A stretch of DNA of 64,000 nucleotides, taken from contig CAVZCK010000020.1 in assembly GCA_963773735.1 (NCBI GenBank), positions 62,001 to 126,000 of the forward strand, in the 5' to 3' direction. Shown here one piece after another: positions 25,730 to 36,739 of the stretch (positions within the stretch are counted from its first letter, which is position 1; the number at the start of each line of letters is the position of its first letter). The position numbers and the translations under genes were made by a program. Origin of the DNA: CAVZCK01 sp963773735 (GTDB lineage: Bacteria > Pseudomonadota > Alphaproteobacteria > Rhizobiales > Rhodomicrobiaceae). Under the pieces are notes generated by a model, which saw only the letters and a list, made by a program, of their open reading frames with translations, did not search any database and was not told the DNA's origin.

Positions 25730-26931
25730 GGGTCTCCCTTCAGCATGCCACGGCGAGTTTCCCCCGCTCCGGTTCGTCGGATCCGGAGCCTCTACCCCTG
25801 CCCCTGCTCTCTGTCGAGGGACCGCGCGTTATACTGGGCGGCCACCTCGGCAGAGATGGGCTCGCGGCGCCCATAAGGCCTGGCCGGGCCACGCTGTTCG
25901 GACCGCGAGGCGCCTGTCTGGCGACGGGGAGCGGACCGCTTTTCGTAGCGGACACGGGTCACCACCGCCTGATGATCTGGTCGGAGGCTCCAGCTCAGGA
26001 TGATCAGTTTGCCGATCTTCTCATTGGCCAGCCCGATTTCTGCTCCGAAGGGCGCAACGCCAAGACCGCAATCGGCGCGGCGACGCTCAACGTGCCGACC
26101 GGCGTCGCGGCGGCGGGCGGCGTCCTTGCGGTCGCTGATGCCTGGAACCACCGCGTTCTGATCTGGCATGGCTACCCGGCGCGCTCCAACCAGCCAGCCG
26201 ATGTCGTTCTCGGACAGGCCGATTTTGAGGCCGGCCTCGCCAATCGCGGGGCGGACCGCCCGGACGCCGATACGCTCAACTGGTGCTATGGCGTGACGAT
26301 CGCGGACGGCCGGCTCTTCGTCGCCGATACCGGGAACCGGCGCGTGCTCATTTGGGACCGCGTCCCCGAACGCAACGGCACGCCGGCCAATCTTGTCCTG
26401 GGACAGAAATGCTTCACCTGCCGCGACGAAAACGGAGGCGAAGCCATCGGCGCGAGCGGCATGCGCTGGCCGCACGCCGTGACCTGCGCCGCCGGCAGGA
26501 TCATGGTCGCCGACGCCGGCAATAATCGCGTCATGGTCTGGCGCTCGATGCCGCAGGAACATGGCGCGCCCTGCGATTTCGTGCTTGGGCAAGCCAGCTT
26601 CGCAGAACAGGAGAATAATGGCGCCGCCTATTGGCCCAATGCTGCGACGATGAATATGCCATATAGTGCCACCGCGCTCGGCGAGCGGATTGTCGTGGCT
26701 GACACGGCGAATTCCAGGCTCGTTGCTTTCTCGCGGCGCGACATCGCAATGGGCGCACGCGCGACGAGCCTTGCCGGCCAGCGCCGCTTTTCCGACAAGG
26801 GAGATAATCGCTGGGGTCCGCCTCGCCGCGACAGCCTCTGCTGGCCGTATGGCATCAGTGGGTGCGGCGAGGTTCTGGCCATCGCGGATTCGGGGAATAA
26901 CCGCGTGCTGCTTTGGGAGGCTGCATCATGA
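25726..26931 (+). CDS. NHL-repeat beta-propeller protein
   Basis: A 401-residue protein with six or so NHL units. These recur as xADxxNHRVLIW, with examples GPLFVADTGHHRLMIW, GVLAVADAWNHRVLIW, GRLFVADTGNRRVLIW, GRIMVADAGNNRVMVW and EVLAIADSGNNRVLLW. The linker xDxVLGQAxFxxxxxN repeats between blades. No signal peptide is clear. NHL proteins accompany group 1h hydrogenase genes; the function is unknown and a structural or docking role is inferred. It is translationally coupled on both sides (ATGA overlaps with the NifU-Rieske gene before and hypF after). Confidence 0.88.
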   Translation: MRVSLQHATASFPRSGSSDPEPLPLPLLSVEGPRVILGGHLGRDGLAAPIRPGRATLFGPRGACLATGSGPLFVADTGHHRLMIWSEAPAQDDQFADLLIGQPDFCSEGRNAKTAIGAATLNVPTGVAAAGGVLAVADAWNHRVLIWHGYPARSNQPADVVLGQADFEAGLANRGADRPDADTLNWCYGVTIADGRLFVADTGNRRVLIWDRVPERNGTPANLVLGQKCFTCRDENGGEAIGASGMRWPHAVTCAAGRIMVADAGNNRVMVWRSMPQEHGAPCDFVLGQASFAEQENNGAAYWPNAATMNMPYSATALGERIVVADTANSRLVAFSRRDIAMGARATSLAGQRRFSDKGDNRWGPPRRDSLCWPYGISGCGEVLAIADSGNNRVLLWEAAS

Positions 26932-29376
26932 GCGTTCCCGCCCAGACCGCCGCATACGAGACGATCGCCGTCGAAATCCGGGTCCAGGGCCGTGTGCAGG
27001 GTGTCGGTTTCCGGCCCGCTGTCTGGCGCATCGCCTATGCGCTGCACCTTGGCGGCGAAGTGCTCAACGACGCGCAGGGCGTATTGGTTCGCCTCCAGGG
27101 TCCGCCCTCTGCAGTGATGCATTTTATTGAGCGCCTTCACAGCGAAGCTCCGCCGCTTGCGCGCATTGAGTCGATCGTCTCGCATCCTTACGACGGACGC
27201 TTGCCCGGCATGTTTCGCATCACCGAAAGCGCCGGCGGGGCCGTCCATACCGAAATCTCCCCCGACGCCGGGATCTGCAAAGCTTGTGCGGAGGAAATTC
27301 TCAATCCATTCGAGGGCCGGTACCGATATCCCTTCACCAACTGCACGCATTGCGGGCCGCGCCTCAGCATCATCAACGGCGTGCCCTATGACCGCGCACA
27401 GACGACGATGGCCGCCTTCGACATGTGCGAGGCCTGCCTCGCCGAATATGGCGATCCCGCCAATCGGCGTTTTCATGCCGAGGCGACGGCCTGCCATAGC
27501 TGCGGACCGCGCGTCTCCTTGATCCGGCTTGACGGCGGGGCAGTCAGCTTCGATCAGCATTCGATGCTCGATAATGTCGATGCGGCCCGCAGCCTGCTGC
27601 AAAAGGGCGAGATCGTTGCTATCAAAGGGCTCGGCGGCTATCAGCTCGCCTGCGATGCCACGAACGCGGATGCCGTCGCCCGGCTCCGCGAGCGCAAGGG
27701 GCGCTATGCCAAGCCCTTCGCGCTGATGGCGCGCGACCTCGATGTCATCAGGCGCTATTGCCGCATCAGCAAAGCGGAGGAGGCGGCTCTGATGAGCGCG
27801 AAAGCGCCCATCGTTCTGCTGCGCGCCGGCGGGCCGGAGCATCTCCCCGATCCGGTGGCGCCAGGCTTGAACATGCTGGGCTTCATGCTCCCGACGACGC
27901 CCTTGCACCTTCTGATGCTCCGCAATCTGGACCGGCCCGCGGTCATGACCAGCGGCAATGTCTCCGACGAACCGCAGCTTATTGCCGACGCCGAGGCGAT
28001 GGACAGGCTGGGCCGGATTGCGGCCTACGCCCTGATTCATGACCGCGACATCGCCAACCGCGTCGATGATTCCGTCGTCCGCGAGATGGACGGCAAGATC
28101 CGTCTCATCCGGCGTGCGCGCGGCTATGCACCTTCGCCGCTGCGCCTGCCGCGCGGTTTTGAGGCGGCGCCCGAGATCTTGGCGATGGGCGGCGAATTGA
28201 AGGCGACAGGCTGTCTCGTGAAGGATGGCATGGCCATACTCACCCAGCATCAGGGCGATCTCGAAAACGCCGCGACCTTCGCCGATTACCGGAAGACCAT
28301 CGATCTCTACAGCGCCCTGTTCGATCATAAGCCGCGGGCGCTCGTCGCCGATCAGCATCCGGACTATCTCTCCTCGAAACTCGCCGCGGAGCGATCCCGC
28401 AAAGATCATCTGCCGCTCGTCACCGTTCAGCATCATCATGCTCATGTCGCATCTTGCCTTGCTGAAAATGGCCATGCGCTGAATGCGGCGCCTGTCCTCG
28501 GCGTCGTCCTCGATGGTCTCGGGCTCGGCGATGACGGCACGATCTGGGGCGGGGAATTTCTGCTCGCCGATTATGACGGCTATGAGCGGCTCGGCTGCCT
28601 GAAGCCGGTAGCCATGCTAGGGGGCGCGCAAGCGGCGCGCGAGCCGTGGCGCAATCTCTATGCGCATCTTACCGCGCAGATGGGCTGGGCGGATTTCGCC
28701 ATGAATTTTGCCGAGCTCGAATTGTTCGCATTTCTCAGGGACAAGCCCCGCGCAACGCTCGAGGCCATGCTGGCGCGCAATCTGAACTCGCCGCTGGCCT
28801 CATCCTGCGGCAGGCTGTTCGACGCGCTCGCCGCCGCGGTCGGCGTCTGCCGCGAACGCCAATTCTATGAGGGCCAGACCGGGGCCGAGCTTGAAGCGAT
28901 GGCCGATCAGAAGACGCTGCGCGATCCGGGCGAGGAGCGCTATCCGGTCGCCATTCCCGCTCTGCCCAAGACCGGCCTGCCTTATATCGAGCCGCTTGGG
29001 ATGTGGCGCGCCGTGCTCGGCGACCTGCATTTTAGCAACGCCGGCTCCGGTGGTCGCCGCGCGCTTCCACACATGGCTCGCCGATTCGATCATCGCCATG
29101 ACCGAGAAGCTCGCCCTTCGCGACGCGCCGGCCGGCCCGCGTTTCACGGCAGTCGCCCTCAGCGGCGGCTGTTTCCAGAACCGCATTCTCTTCGAGGCCG
29201 TCAGTCGCCGTTTGCAAGCGAAGGATTTTTCCGTGCTGACTCATGCGCGATTTCCAGCCAATGATGGCGGGCTGGCGCTCGGTCAGGCGGCGATCGGCGC
29301 CGCACGGCTCATCCGCACCCAAACACAAGGCCAAGGAACAGCATCATGTGCCTCGGAATTCCCGGCCGCATCGTGA
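26928..29376 (+). CDS. hypF: Carbamoyltransferase HypF (one frameshift near the 3' end)
   Basis: HypF makes the thiocarboxamide on HypE that becomes cyanide ligands. Domains in order are acylphosphatase (VQGRVQGVGFRPAVWR), two zinc fingers (CKACAEEIL...CTHCGPR and CEACLAEY...CHSCGPR), YrdC-like (KGLGGYQLACDA) and the Kae1-like carbamoyltransferase (HHHAHVASCLAENG, VVLDGLGLGDDGTIWGGEFL). The frame from 26928 leaves the family sequence near 29045. The true end (ARFHTWLADSI, VALSGGCFQNRILFE, ANDGGLALGQAAIG) follows in the next frame to 29376. One base restores it. ATG 26928 overlaps the NHL stop; the tail overlaps hypC by about 30 bases. Confidence 0.93.
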
Positions 29377-29627
29377 AGATCGACAGCGCCGCGATGCGCC
29401 TTGCGACGGTCGACATCAGCGGCGTCAAGCGCCAGGTCAATATCGCCTGCATCGTCGATGAGACACACCCGCCGGAGGCCTGCGTCGGGGACTGGGTGCT
29501 CGTGCATGTCGGCTTCGCCATGAGCCGCATCAACGAGGAAGAGGCGGCGCAGACGCTGCAGATCCTCACTGAGCTCGGCGAAGCGCAGGAAGAGCTGAGG
29601 GCCATGCGGCTTTCGGCGGCCGATTAG
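29346..29627 (+). CDS. hypC: Hydrogenase assembly chaperone HypC
   Basis: A 93-residue HypC/HybG/HupF protein. It begins MCLGIPGRIVKI, where Cys2 (after Met removal) binds the Fe(CN)2CO precursor together with HypD. The rest matches the family (GVKRQVNIACI, GDWVLVHVGFAMSRINEEEA). Spacing to the SIS gene is 11 bases. Confidence 0.96.
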   Translation: MCLGIPGRIVKIDSAAMRLATVDISGVKRQVNIACIVDETHPPEACVGDWVLVHVGFAMSRINEEEAAQTLQILTELGEAQEELRAMRLSAAD

Positions 29628-29638
29628 GAGTTGCTGGC

Positions 29639-30332
29639 ATGTCTTCGGAAAATGACCTCCAGGCGCTTTATCCGTTTCTCCACGGCAAGCCGCAGGACGC
29701 CGCGCAGCTCGACGCCGCGCTCTTGCATTCGGTCAACGAAAAGGCGAAAGACTCGCGGCAGACCAACGAGGCTTTCTTCGCCGAGCAGGCGCCGATCCTC
29801 GTCGCGGCGGCGAAATCCGTGGCCGATGTCTATCGCAAAGGCGGCCGGCTGTTCACCATGGGCAATGGCGGGTCGAGCTGCGATGCCTCGCATGTCGCGG
29901 TGGAGTTCGTCCACCCGATCACCGCCGGGCCGGCCCGCGCTCGCGGCCATCAATCTGGTCGCCGATCTCGCCATGATCTCGGCGGTCGGCAACGATGTCG
30001 GCTTCGAGCATGTCTTCGTGCGCCAGGTCGTGGCGCAGGCAAAGGCCGGTGACGGGCTCGTCGGCATTTCGACGAGCGGCAATTCGGCCAATCTCATCGC
30101 GGCTTTCGCCAAGGCGAAGGACATGGGGCTGCTGACGATCGGCCTGACCGGCGGCGATGGCGGCAAAATGAAATCAGCGGGCGTCGTCGACCACTGTCTC
30201 GTCGTGCCGTCCTCCTCCATCCACCGCATCCAGGAATGCCACGTCACCGCCTACCATATCCTGTGGGATCTGGTGCATACGCTGCTCGCGGATGACCGCG
30301 GCTCGGCGGCGACAAAAGGAGCCGCGGCATGA
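29639..30332 (+). CDS. SIS-domain sugar isomerase, GmhA-like (one frameshift)
   Basis: The N-terminal part (NEAFFAEQAPILVAAAKSVADVYRKGGRLFTMGNGGSSCDASHVAVEF) and the C-terminal part (VADLAMISAVGNDVGFEHVF, GDGLVGISTSGNSANLIAAFAKAKDMG, SSSIHRIQECHVTAYHILWD) belong to one phosphoheptose-isomerase-like protein. Removing one G from GGG near 29930 joins them as TAGRPALAAINL. GmhA converts sedoheptulose 7-phosphate to a heptose phosphate for LPS. Its place between hypC and hypD, with a four-base overlap to hypD, points to a hydrogenase-related job instead or as well. The substrate is unknown. Confidence 0.85.
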
Positions 30333-31460
30333 AATATGTCGATGAATTCCGCGACCGCGAAAAAGCGGCGATCCTGATAAGGGAAATCGAGACGCTGGCC
30401 GCCTCGATCGACATCACCAAGCAGCGTCCGATCCATCTCATGGAAGTCTGCGGCGGGCACACCCATTCGATCTTCCGCTACGGCATCGAGGGCATGCTTC
30501 CCGACACGATCGAGCTTGTGCATGGGCCGGGATGCCCAGTCTGCGTGCTGCCGATGGGGCGCGTCGACGATTGCATGTCGATCGCCGACCGGCCGGAGGT
30601 GATCTTCACCACATTTGGCGACGCCATGCGCGTGCCCGGCTCGAAGAAGAGCCTGCTTCAGGCCAAGGCTGACGGCGCCGATGTGCGCATGGTCTATTCG
30701 CCGATGGATGCGCTTGCGCTCGCCCGCAAAAACCCAGACCGGGAGGTCGTCTTTTTCGGAATTGGCTTTGAGACGACCATGCCCTCGACGGCGCTGACCA
30801 TTCTTCAGGCGGAAGCTGAGGGCGTCACGAATTTTTCCGTGTTCTGCAACCACATCACCATCGTGCCGACCATCAAGGCCATTCTCGACAGCCCTGATCT
30901 GCATCTCGACGGCTTTCTCGGTCCCGGCCATGTCTCCATGGTCATCGGCACGGCGCCCTATCAGTTCATCGCCGACTATTACCGCCGTCCGATGGTCGTC
31001 GCCGGCTTCGAGCCGCTCGATGTTCTGCAATCGATCTGGATGTGCCTGATCCAGATCAAGGAGGGCCGGGCAGAAGTCGAAAATCAATATGCGCGCATCG
31101 TTCCAGACGAGGGCAATGCTGCGGCGCTTCAAGCCGTCTCCAAGGTCTATGAGCTGCGCGAATTCTTCGAATGGCGCGGCCTCGGCTCGATCGATCATTC
31201 GGGCGTCAAGATCCGCGAGAGCTATGCGCTTTACGACGCCGAACGCAAATTCACCGTACCGAATGTGCGCATCGCCGACCCGAAAAGCTGCCAATGCGGC
31301 GAAGTCCTCAAAGGCGTGATCAAGCCGTGGCAATGCAAGGTGTTCGGCTCGGCCTGCACACCAGAGACGCCGCTCGGCGCGCTGATGGTCTCGTCAGAGG
31401 GCGCCTGCGCGGCCTACTATCCAATATGGCGGCATCAAGAAGCAGGCGGGCGCTGCATGA
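30329..31460 (+). CDS. hypD: Hydrogenase maturation protein HypD (one frameshift at the 3' end)
   Basis: HypD is the Fe-S scaffold on which Fe(CN)2CO is built with HypC. Motifs are MEVCGGHTHSIFRYG, HGPGCPVCVLP, FTTFGDAMRVPG, GFLGPGHVSMVIG and the C-terminal cluster Cys residues (CQCGEVLKG, CKVFGSACTPETPLGALMVSSEGACAAYY). As written the frame runs on into hypE. Removing one C near 31422 gives QYGGIKKQAGAA and a TGA at 31458-31460, the normal HypD end. I treat the apparent HypD-HypE fusion as an error. Confidence 0.93.
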
Positions 31461-32525
31461 CCGTCATTCCGTTTACGCGGGCGCGGCCGCTCGGCCGCGT
31501 CAATGTGCCGAAAGTCACGCTCGCTCATGGCGGCGGCGGCAAGGCCATGCGCGACCTGATCGACGATGTCTTTATCGCGCCCTTTGAAAACCTCACGCTG
31601 GCGCCATTGGAGGATCAGGCCCGTGTCGATCTCAGCCTTTTTGCGGCGCTGGGCGATCGTCTGGCTTTCACGACCAACTCTTTCGTCGTCGATCCGCTGT
31701 TCTTCCCCGGCGGCGACATCGGCAAGCTCGCTGTCTACGGCACGGTGAACGATCTGGCGGTCGGCGGCGCGGTGCCGCTTTTCCTCTCTTGCGCGGTGAT
31801 CATCGAAGAGGGCGTTCCGGTCGAGCTGCTGCGGCGCGTCACCGCCTCGATGGCGGAGGCGGCGCGCAACGCCGGCGTCCAGATCGTGACGGGCGACACC
31901 AAGGTGGTTCACAAAGGCGCCTGCGATAAGCTGTTCATTACGACGACGGGCATCGGCGCGATTCCCGAGGGACTCAATCTCGGCGCCCATCGCGCGCAGC
32001 CGGGCGACGTCATCCTGGTCAATGGGCTGCTCGGCGATCACGGTGCGGCCATTCTCGGGGCGCGCGGGGACATGGCGCTGGAGACCCTCATCGAAAGCGA
32101 TTGCGCGCCGCTTCACGGACTTGTCCAGACCATTCTGGTCGCCGCGCCGAATACGCGTCTGCTGCGCGATGCAACGCGCGGCGGCGTCGCGACGGTGCTG
32201 AACGAGATTGCCTCTGCCTCAGGCGTCTCCATCGAAATCGACGAGACGAGCACGCCGATCCGCGACGAAGTCGAAGGCATTCTGCGAAATTCTCGGCCTC
32301 GATCCGCTCTATCTGGCCAATGAGGGCAAGCTCGTCGCCGTCGTTCCGGAGAATGAGGCGGGCGCCGCGCTGGCGGCGATGCAGGCTCATCCGCTCGGCG
32401 AGGGCGCGCGCCTCATCGGCTATGCCGGAAACGGCGAGGCCGGCCGTGTCACCATGCGCACCTGCTTTGGCGGACATCGCATTGTAGATATGCTGGTCGG
32501 CGAGCAGCTACCGAGGATTTGTTGA
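31457..32525 (+). CDS. hypE: Hydrogenase maturation protein HypE (one frameshift)
   Basis: HypE is a PurM-like ATPase that dehydrates the C-terminal thiocarboxamide to thiocyanate. ATG 31457 overlaps the restored hypD stop (ATGA). Motifs are VTLAHGGGGKAMRDLI, AVYGTVNDLAVGGA, TGDTKVVHKG and RDATRGGVATVLNEIA. The frame breaks near 32276, where removing one G gives EAFCEILGLDPLYLANEGKL. It ends in the essential C-terminal Cys as GEQLPRIC. Confidence 0.93.
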
Positions 32526-32599
32526 TGATCCAAGATGGCCGGGACCGAGGTCCCTTTGCCATCGAACTTCACAGAGGCAATCAGCGAAGGAGAATATCC

Positions 32600-33179
32600 A
32601 TGGTTTCTTACCGTTCGGTCCTCGGGGCTGGTGCCGCGTTGATTTTGGCCACGCCCGCATTCGCGCATCCGGGGCATGGGATGCATAGCTTCTCGGCCGG
32701 TCTTGCTCATCCGATTTCCGGCGCGGATCATTTGCTGGCAATGGTCGCCGTGGGTCTGTGGGCGGCGCTCGCGGCGCCCCGGCTGTTCTGGGTGGCGCCC
32801 CCTGGGCTTCATGTCCGGCATGCTCGTAGGCGGGTTGACTGGCATGGAGGGCATGGCCATGCCGTCGGCCGAGACTGTTATCGCTGGCTCGGTCGTGCTG
32901 TTCGGAGCTCTGGCCTTGTTCAATGTCAAGGCACCCTTGGCTCTCGCCTTTGCCGCCGCTGCATTTTTCGGTGCAGCCCATGGCATCGCGCATGGCGCGG
33001 AATTGCCGGCCGGCGGCGGCACGCTTCAATATGCTGCCGGATTCCTGCTCGCGACGGCGGCCCTTCACACGATTGGCGTCGGCCTTGGGCTGCTGTCGCA
33101 GCGTTTCAATGTCGTGCGCCTCGGACAGGCGGCAGGCGGCGCTGTCGCCGCGGCCGGCGTGGCGCTATTGGTTCTTTAG
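32600..33179 (+). CDS. hupE: HupE/UreJ nickel permease-like protein (one frameshift)
   Basis: A secreted-start membrane protein of the HupE/UreJ family, thought to import nickel for hydrogenase or urease. A signal-like segment ends at AFAHPGHGMH. SFSAGLAHPISGADHLLAMVAVG is the metal-binding first helix. The frame breaks in the C5 run near 32799; dropping one C gives VAPLGFMSGMLVGG. The rest (GAAHGIAHGAELP, HTIGVGLGLL) is family-typical with six membrane segments overall. ATG 32600 follows GAAGGAGA. It sits between hypE and hypA, tying it to nickel supply. Confidence 0.9.
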
Positions 33180-33236
33180 CGAACGCTTTCGGCGGGCGCC
33201 TAGCCGAGCCCCGGCGCCCGCATTTGGAGCCGGATC

Positions 33237-33614
33237 ATGCATGAGCTGGGCATCACCCAGAACATCGTCTCGATCGTTGCCGAGCATGCCAATCACCGGC
33301 CGGTGAACCGCGTGGTGCTGGAGGTGGGAACGCTCGCCGGAGTGATGACCAACTCGATCGCCTTCTGCTTCGATGTCGTCGCCAGAGGGACGGCGCTCGA
33401 AGGCGCGGTGCTGGAAATCCGGCAGGTCGAAGCGCGGGCGCTTTGCCGCGCCTGCGGCGCGGAGTTCGCGCAAAGCACGCTCTTTAGCGCTTGCCGCTGC
33501 GGCTCCAATCGTTTCGAACGGCTGAGCGGCGACGAGCTGAAAATCAAGGAATATGAACTCGCTTCGGGATCTCACCCGGCGCTGGAAAAACACTCGGGAA
33601 ACGCCGCTCGATAG
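33237..33614 (+). CDS. hypA: Hydrogenase nickel incorporation protein HypA
   Basis: A 125-residue nickel metallochaperone. The N-terminal MHELG supplies the nickel site (His2). The zinc domain has CRACGAEF and CRCGS. It is slightly longer than the usual 113-118 residues because of a C-terminal tail (SHPALEKHSGNAAR). It acts with HypB. Confidence 0.95.
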   Translation: MHELGITQNIVSIVAEHANHRPVNRVVLEVGTLAGVMTNSIAFCFDVVARGTALEGAVLEIRQVEARALCRACGAEFAQSTLFSACRCGSNRFERLSGDELKIKEYELASGSHPALEKHSGNAAR

Positions 33615-33641
33615 CTGCATTTGCGGCGCAAGGAGAATGAC

Positions 33642-34505
<864 letters not shown>

Positions 34506-34537
34506 CGGCGGGCAATTTTAGCCAGAGCGATCGCCAG

Positions 34538-35971
34538 TTAGCGGCCGCAGACGCAATGCTCGCCATGCGCCGCGCGGATTGCTTCGAGGCTGCCGTGAAA
34601 GCTTTGCCAGAGCGTCTCCTGACGCTGCCGGACCGCAACCAGCCGAACGGCGGCCTCGACCGCCGCAATCGCCTCGCGCAGCGCGTCACGAACCGATTTC
34701 TCGGCTTCTCCTTTCAACCCGCGGTCGTCGAGGACAATCAGCGCGTGATAGGTATCCTCGGCGCCTTTGACCTCCTCGACGCGCTCTTGGGAAACGTTTG
34801 CCGCTTCCAGAATCTCGACCAGCAGCGTCTTCATGTCCTTCGCAGCCTCGCTTTGGAGCTGCAGGGCGGCAAGCGTCGCGCCGCCCCATGCCGGATGACC
34901 ACCGGGCAGGTCACGAGCCGCAGCGAAAACCTCGTCGGCTTTTGCGCGTGCAAGTGTCTCGGCCTCGCCAGCTAGCTCCGCCAGCCTTTCCCCGTGCTTG
35001 CGCAGCGGCGAAAGCTGATCGTCATGATAGTCGGCGAAGCGGATGGCGCCGGTGCAGATGGCCGGCTTCATGTCTTGCAGGAAGTATCTGCGCAGATCGA
35101 GGGCAACCTTATCGATGATCCAGCCATATTTCCCGCTCTCGCGCAGAGTGGTGTCATAGCCGGCGCTCGTCAGCCGGTCGGCTTCGATATAGATGTCGCG
35201 GACCTCGCGGGCCGAAAGTCCCGCCGTTTCGACCTCGTTATTCTGCCGCCGGCCCGGCCGTCTCGGTATTGATGGCCGGAACAGCCAACCCCGCGACATC
35301 GACTTGTCGGGACGCGAAGCATTGCGCCAGATCTCGCGAAGGCGGGCGCCGCCATTGTCCCCGATCTGGCGAAGCGCCGCGTGAAATTTCCCGCCGCAGT
35401 CAGCGACTGGCCACGCCAGAGCCACGGTCTTTTCGACGACCGTGCTCGCCGGCGCGCTCCTTTTTGGCCGATCTTCGTCGTCATCGTCACCCGGAGCACG
35501 CAATGTCAATGTCAGCCGATTAGGTGACTTGTCAGCCGCAGCGCGCAGCTTGACTTCGATCAGGACGGTGCGGCTGCGACCCTTCCTAATGCCATCGATA
35601 TGCGCAAGCTGCACCGCGCCCTTCTGTTTGGTCGAGACCCTCGAGCCGTCGACATCGACGATTTCACCTTGCTCCGCTTCGAGGAGCAGCTCCGCTGACA
35701 CGCCGCGCCGGCTCTCAGCCTTGCTCGACAAGGTAAGCTGCGCAAAGGCTGAGCTGCCGGCGGTATAGAGGCCCTTCGGCGAGGTCGCCGTCAGCTCGCC
35801 GGTCACCGGACCAGCGGTCAGCGTCAGAGGCAGGTCGCCCGGATCGACCTGAACTGCGGCCGGCTTAACGCTTCCGGTTTGATCAGGAAGAATCTGTGAA
35901 GACGCGGAAGGCGGCGCAAGGATGGCGGCGGACATGATGGAGATCGCCAACGCAATACGATAAGTCATCAT
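34538..35971 (-). CDS. Unknown exported protein
   Basis: A 477-residue protein starting MMTYRIALAISIMSAAILAP, a signal peptide ending near SASSQ. The mature N-terminus (about 30-160) looks like beta-rich, adhesion- or invasin-like strands (LTLTAGPVTGELTATSPKGLY, SAFAQLTLSSKAESRRGVSAELLLEAEQGEI). The C-terminal half is helical with three Cys, one in CTGAIRF and two in the last residues (HCVCGR). I do not recognise the family. An upstream in-frame start at 36031 is less likely. It is convergent with hypB, so it is not part of the hydrogenase operon. Confidence 0.7.
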   Translation of the reverse strand: MMTYRIALAISIMSAAILAPPSASSQILPDQTGSVKPAAVQVDPGDLPLTLTAGPVTGELTATSPKGLYTAGSSAFAQLTLSSKAESRRGVSAELLLEAEQGEIVDVDGSRVSTKQKGAVQLAHIDGIRKGRSRTVLIEVKLRAAADKSPNRLTLTLRAPGDDDDEDRPKRSAPASTVVEKTVALAWPVADCGGKFHAALRQIGDNGGARLREIWRNASRPDKSMSRGWLFRPSIPRRPGRRQNNEVETAGLSAREVRDIYIEADRLTSAGYDTTLRESGKYGWIIDKVALDLRRYFLQDMKPAICTGAIRFADYHDDQLSPLRKHGERLAELAGEAETLARAKADEVFAAARDLPGGHPAWGGATLAALQLQSEAAKDMKTLLVEILEAANVSQERVEEVKGAEDTYHALIVLDDRGLKGEAEKSVRDALREAIAAVEAAVRLVAVRQRQETLWQSFHGSLEAIRAAHGEHCVCGR

Positions 35972-36739
35972 CAACCGGCTTGCCCTGAACGCATTGACTG
36001 CGCAACCCTGTCGTCCCAGTGAGACGATCAACGGAAGTTTGGGAGAGTAACGAATTCGCCCGCAAGCGCGCTAACGAAGATAAACCAAGCGTCCTAAACT
36101 TCCTTTAATGCTATGCAAATGTGACACATGGGCTAATGGTCGAATCTGCCGGCTCAGCCGAATGAATGACGGGGCATACCGGCAAAATAAAACACTGCCG
36201 CCTTTCGGACGGCAGTGCTTGTAACCCCGCTAATTTCGTCGCCGATCGCCCCGATGACGTGCTTAGACCTGTCACGAAAACAGCCCCCCCGACACGATCG
36301 GGCTTCAGCATGCTTTTCGGGCTCGCCATTCAGTCCAAACTGGCGAGACGACCCCCCCTTCAGGCTGAGTCTGCCGCAAAGCGTCGGGCTGCGCAATCGG
36401 GCCAGCTTATGTCGAGCATTGATTCCTGGCGCATTAGACGTTGAATTGTGGCGTAACCCGAGAGCGGGTTCGCCAGCACCGATCACATCAGGGGATCGGT
36501 CTCATCGGCTATACGATATATTCAGGATCCGTTGACGGCTCGCGGGCGATTGGCACATAATCAAAATCTCGGCTTGCACTTTCACGGCAAATAAGCCGCG
36601 CAGAACAGCCTGGGCCTGGCGCCGCGATCATATAGCCAATCGTCATAATTGTGGCTGAATTCGTCCGATTGTGACAGATAAGTAACAGATCAAGCGCCGA
36701 CGCTGTTGAAGAAAATTCGCCGCGGGTCCGGTGCCGTCA
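35972..36739. other. Long intergenic region with a candidate minus-strand small RNA
   Basis: No protein gene is recognised. A strong minus-strand terminator lies at 36184-36217. Between it and about 36500, the minus strand has G-rich stems, for example CCCGA and TCGGG around TCGTG near 36290. A small RNA or an unusually long 3' region of the solute-binding protein gene are both possible. Confidence 0.4.
36184..36217 (-). terminator. Rho-independent terminator (minus strand)
   Basis: On the minus strand CACTGCCGTCC and GGCGGCAGTG pair around a GAAA-type loop and are followed directly by TTTTATTTT, the layout of an intrinsic terminator. The nearest minus-strand gene upstream ends more than 500 bases away. 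Confidence 0.75.

Noticed and set aside
26628..28475. 615-residue minus-strand open frame opposite the NHL and hypF genes
   Set aside because: Antisense to strongly conserved genes. Long antisense frames are expected in GC-rich DNA, and no domain is recognised.
30329..32323. HypD-HypE fusion protein of 664 residues
   Set aside because: Removing one base at about 31422 gives a normal HypD end and a normal ATGA-overlapping HypE start.
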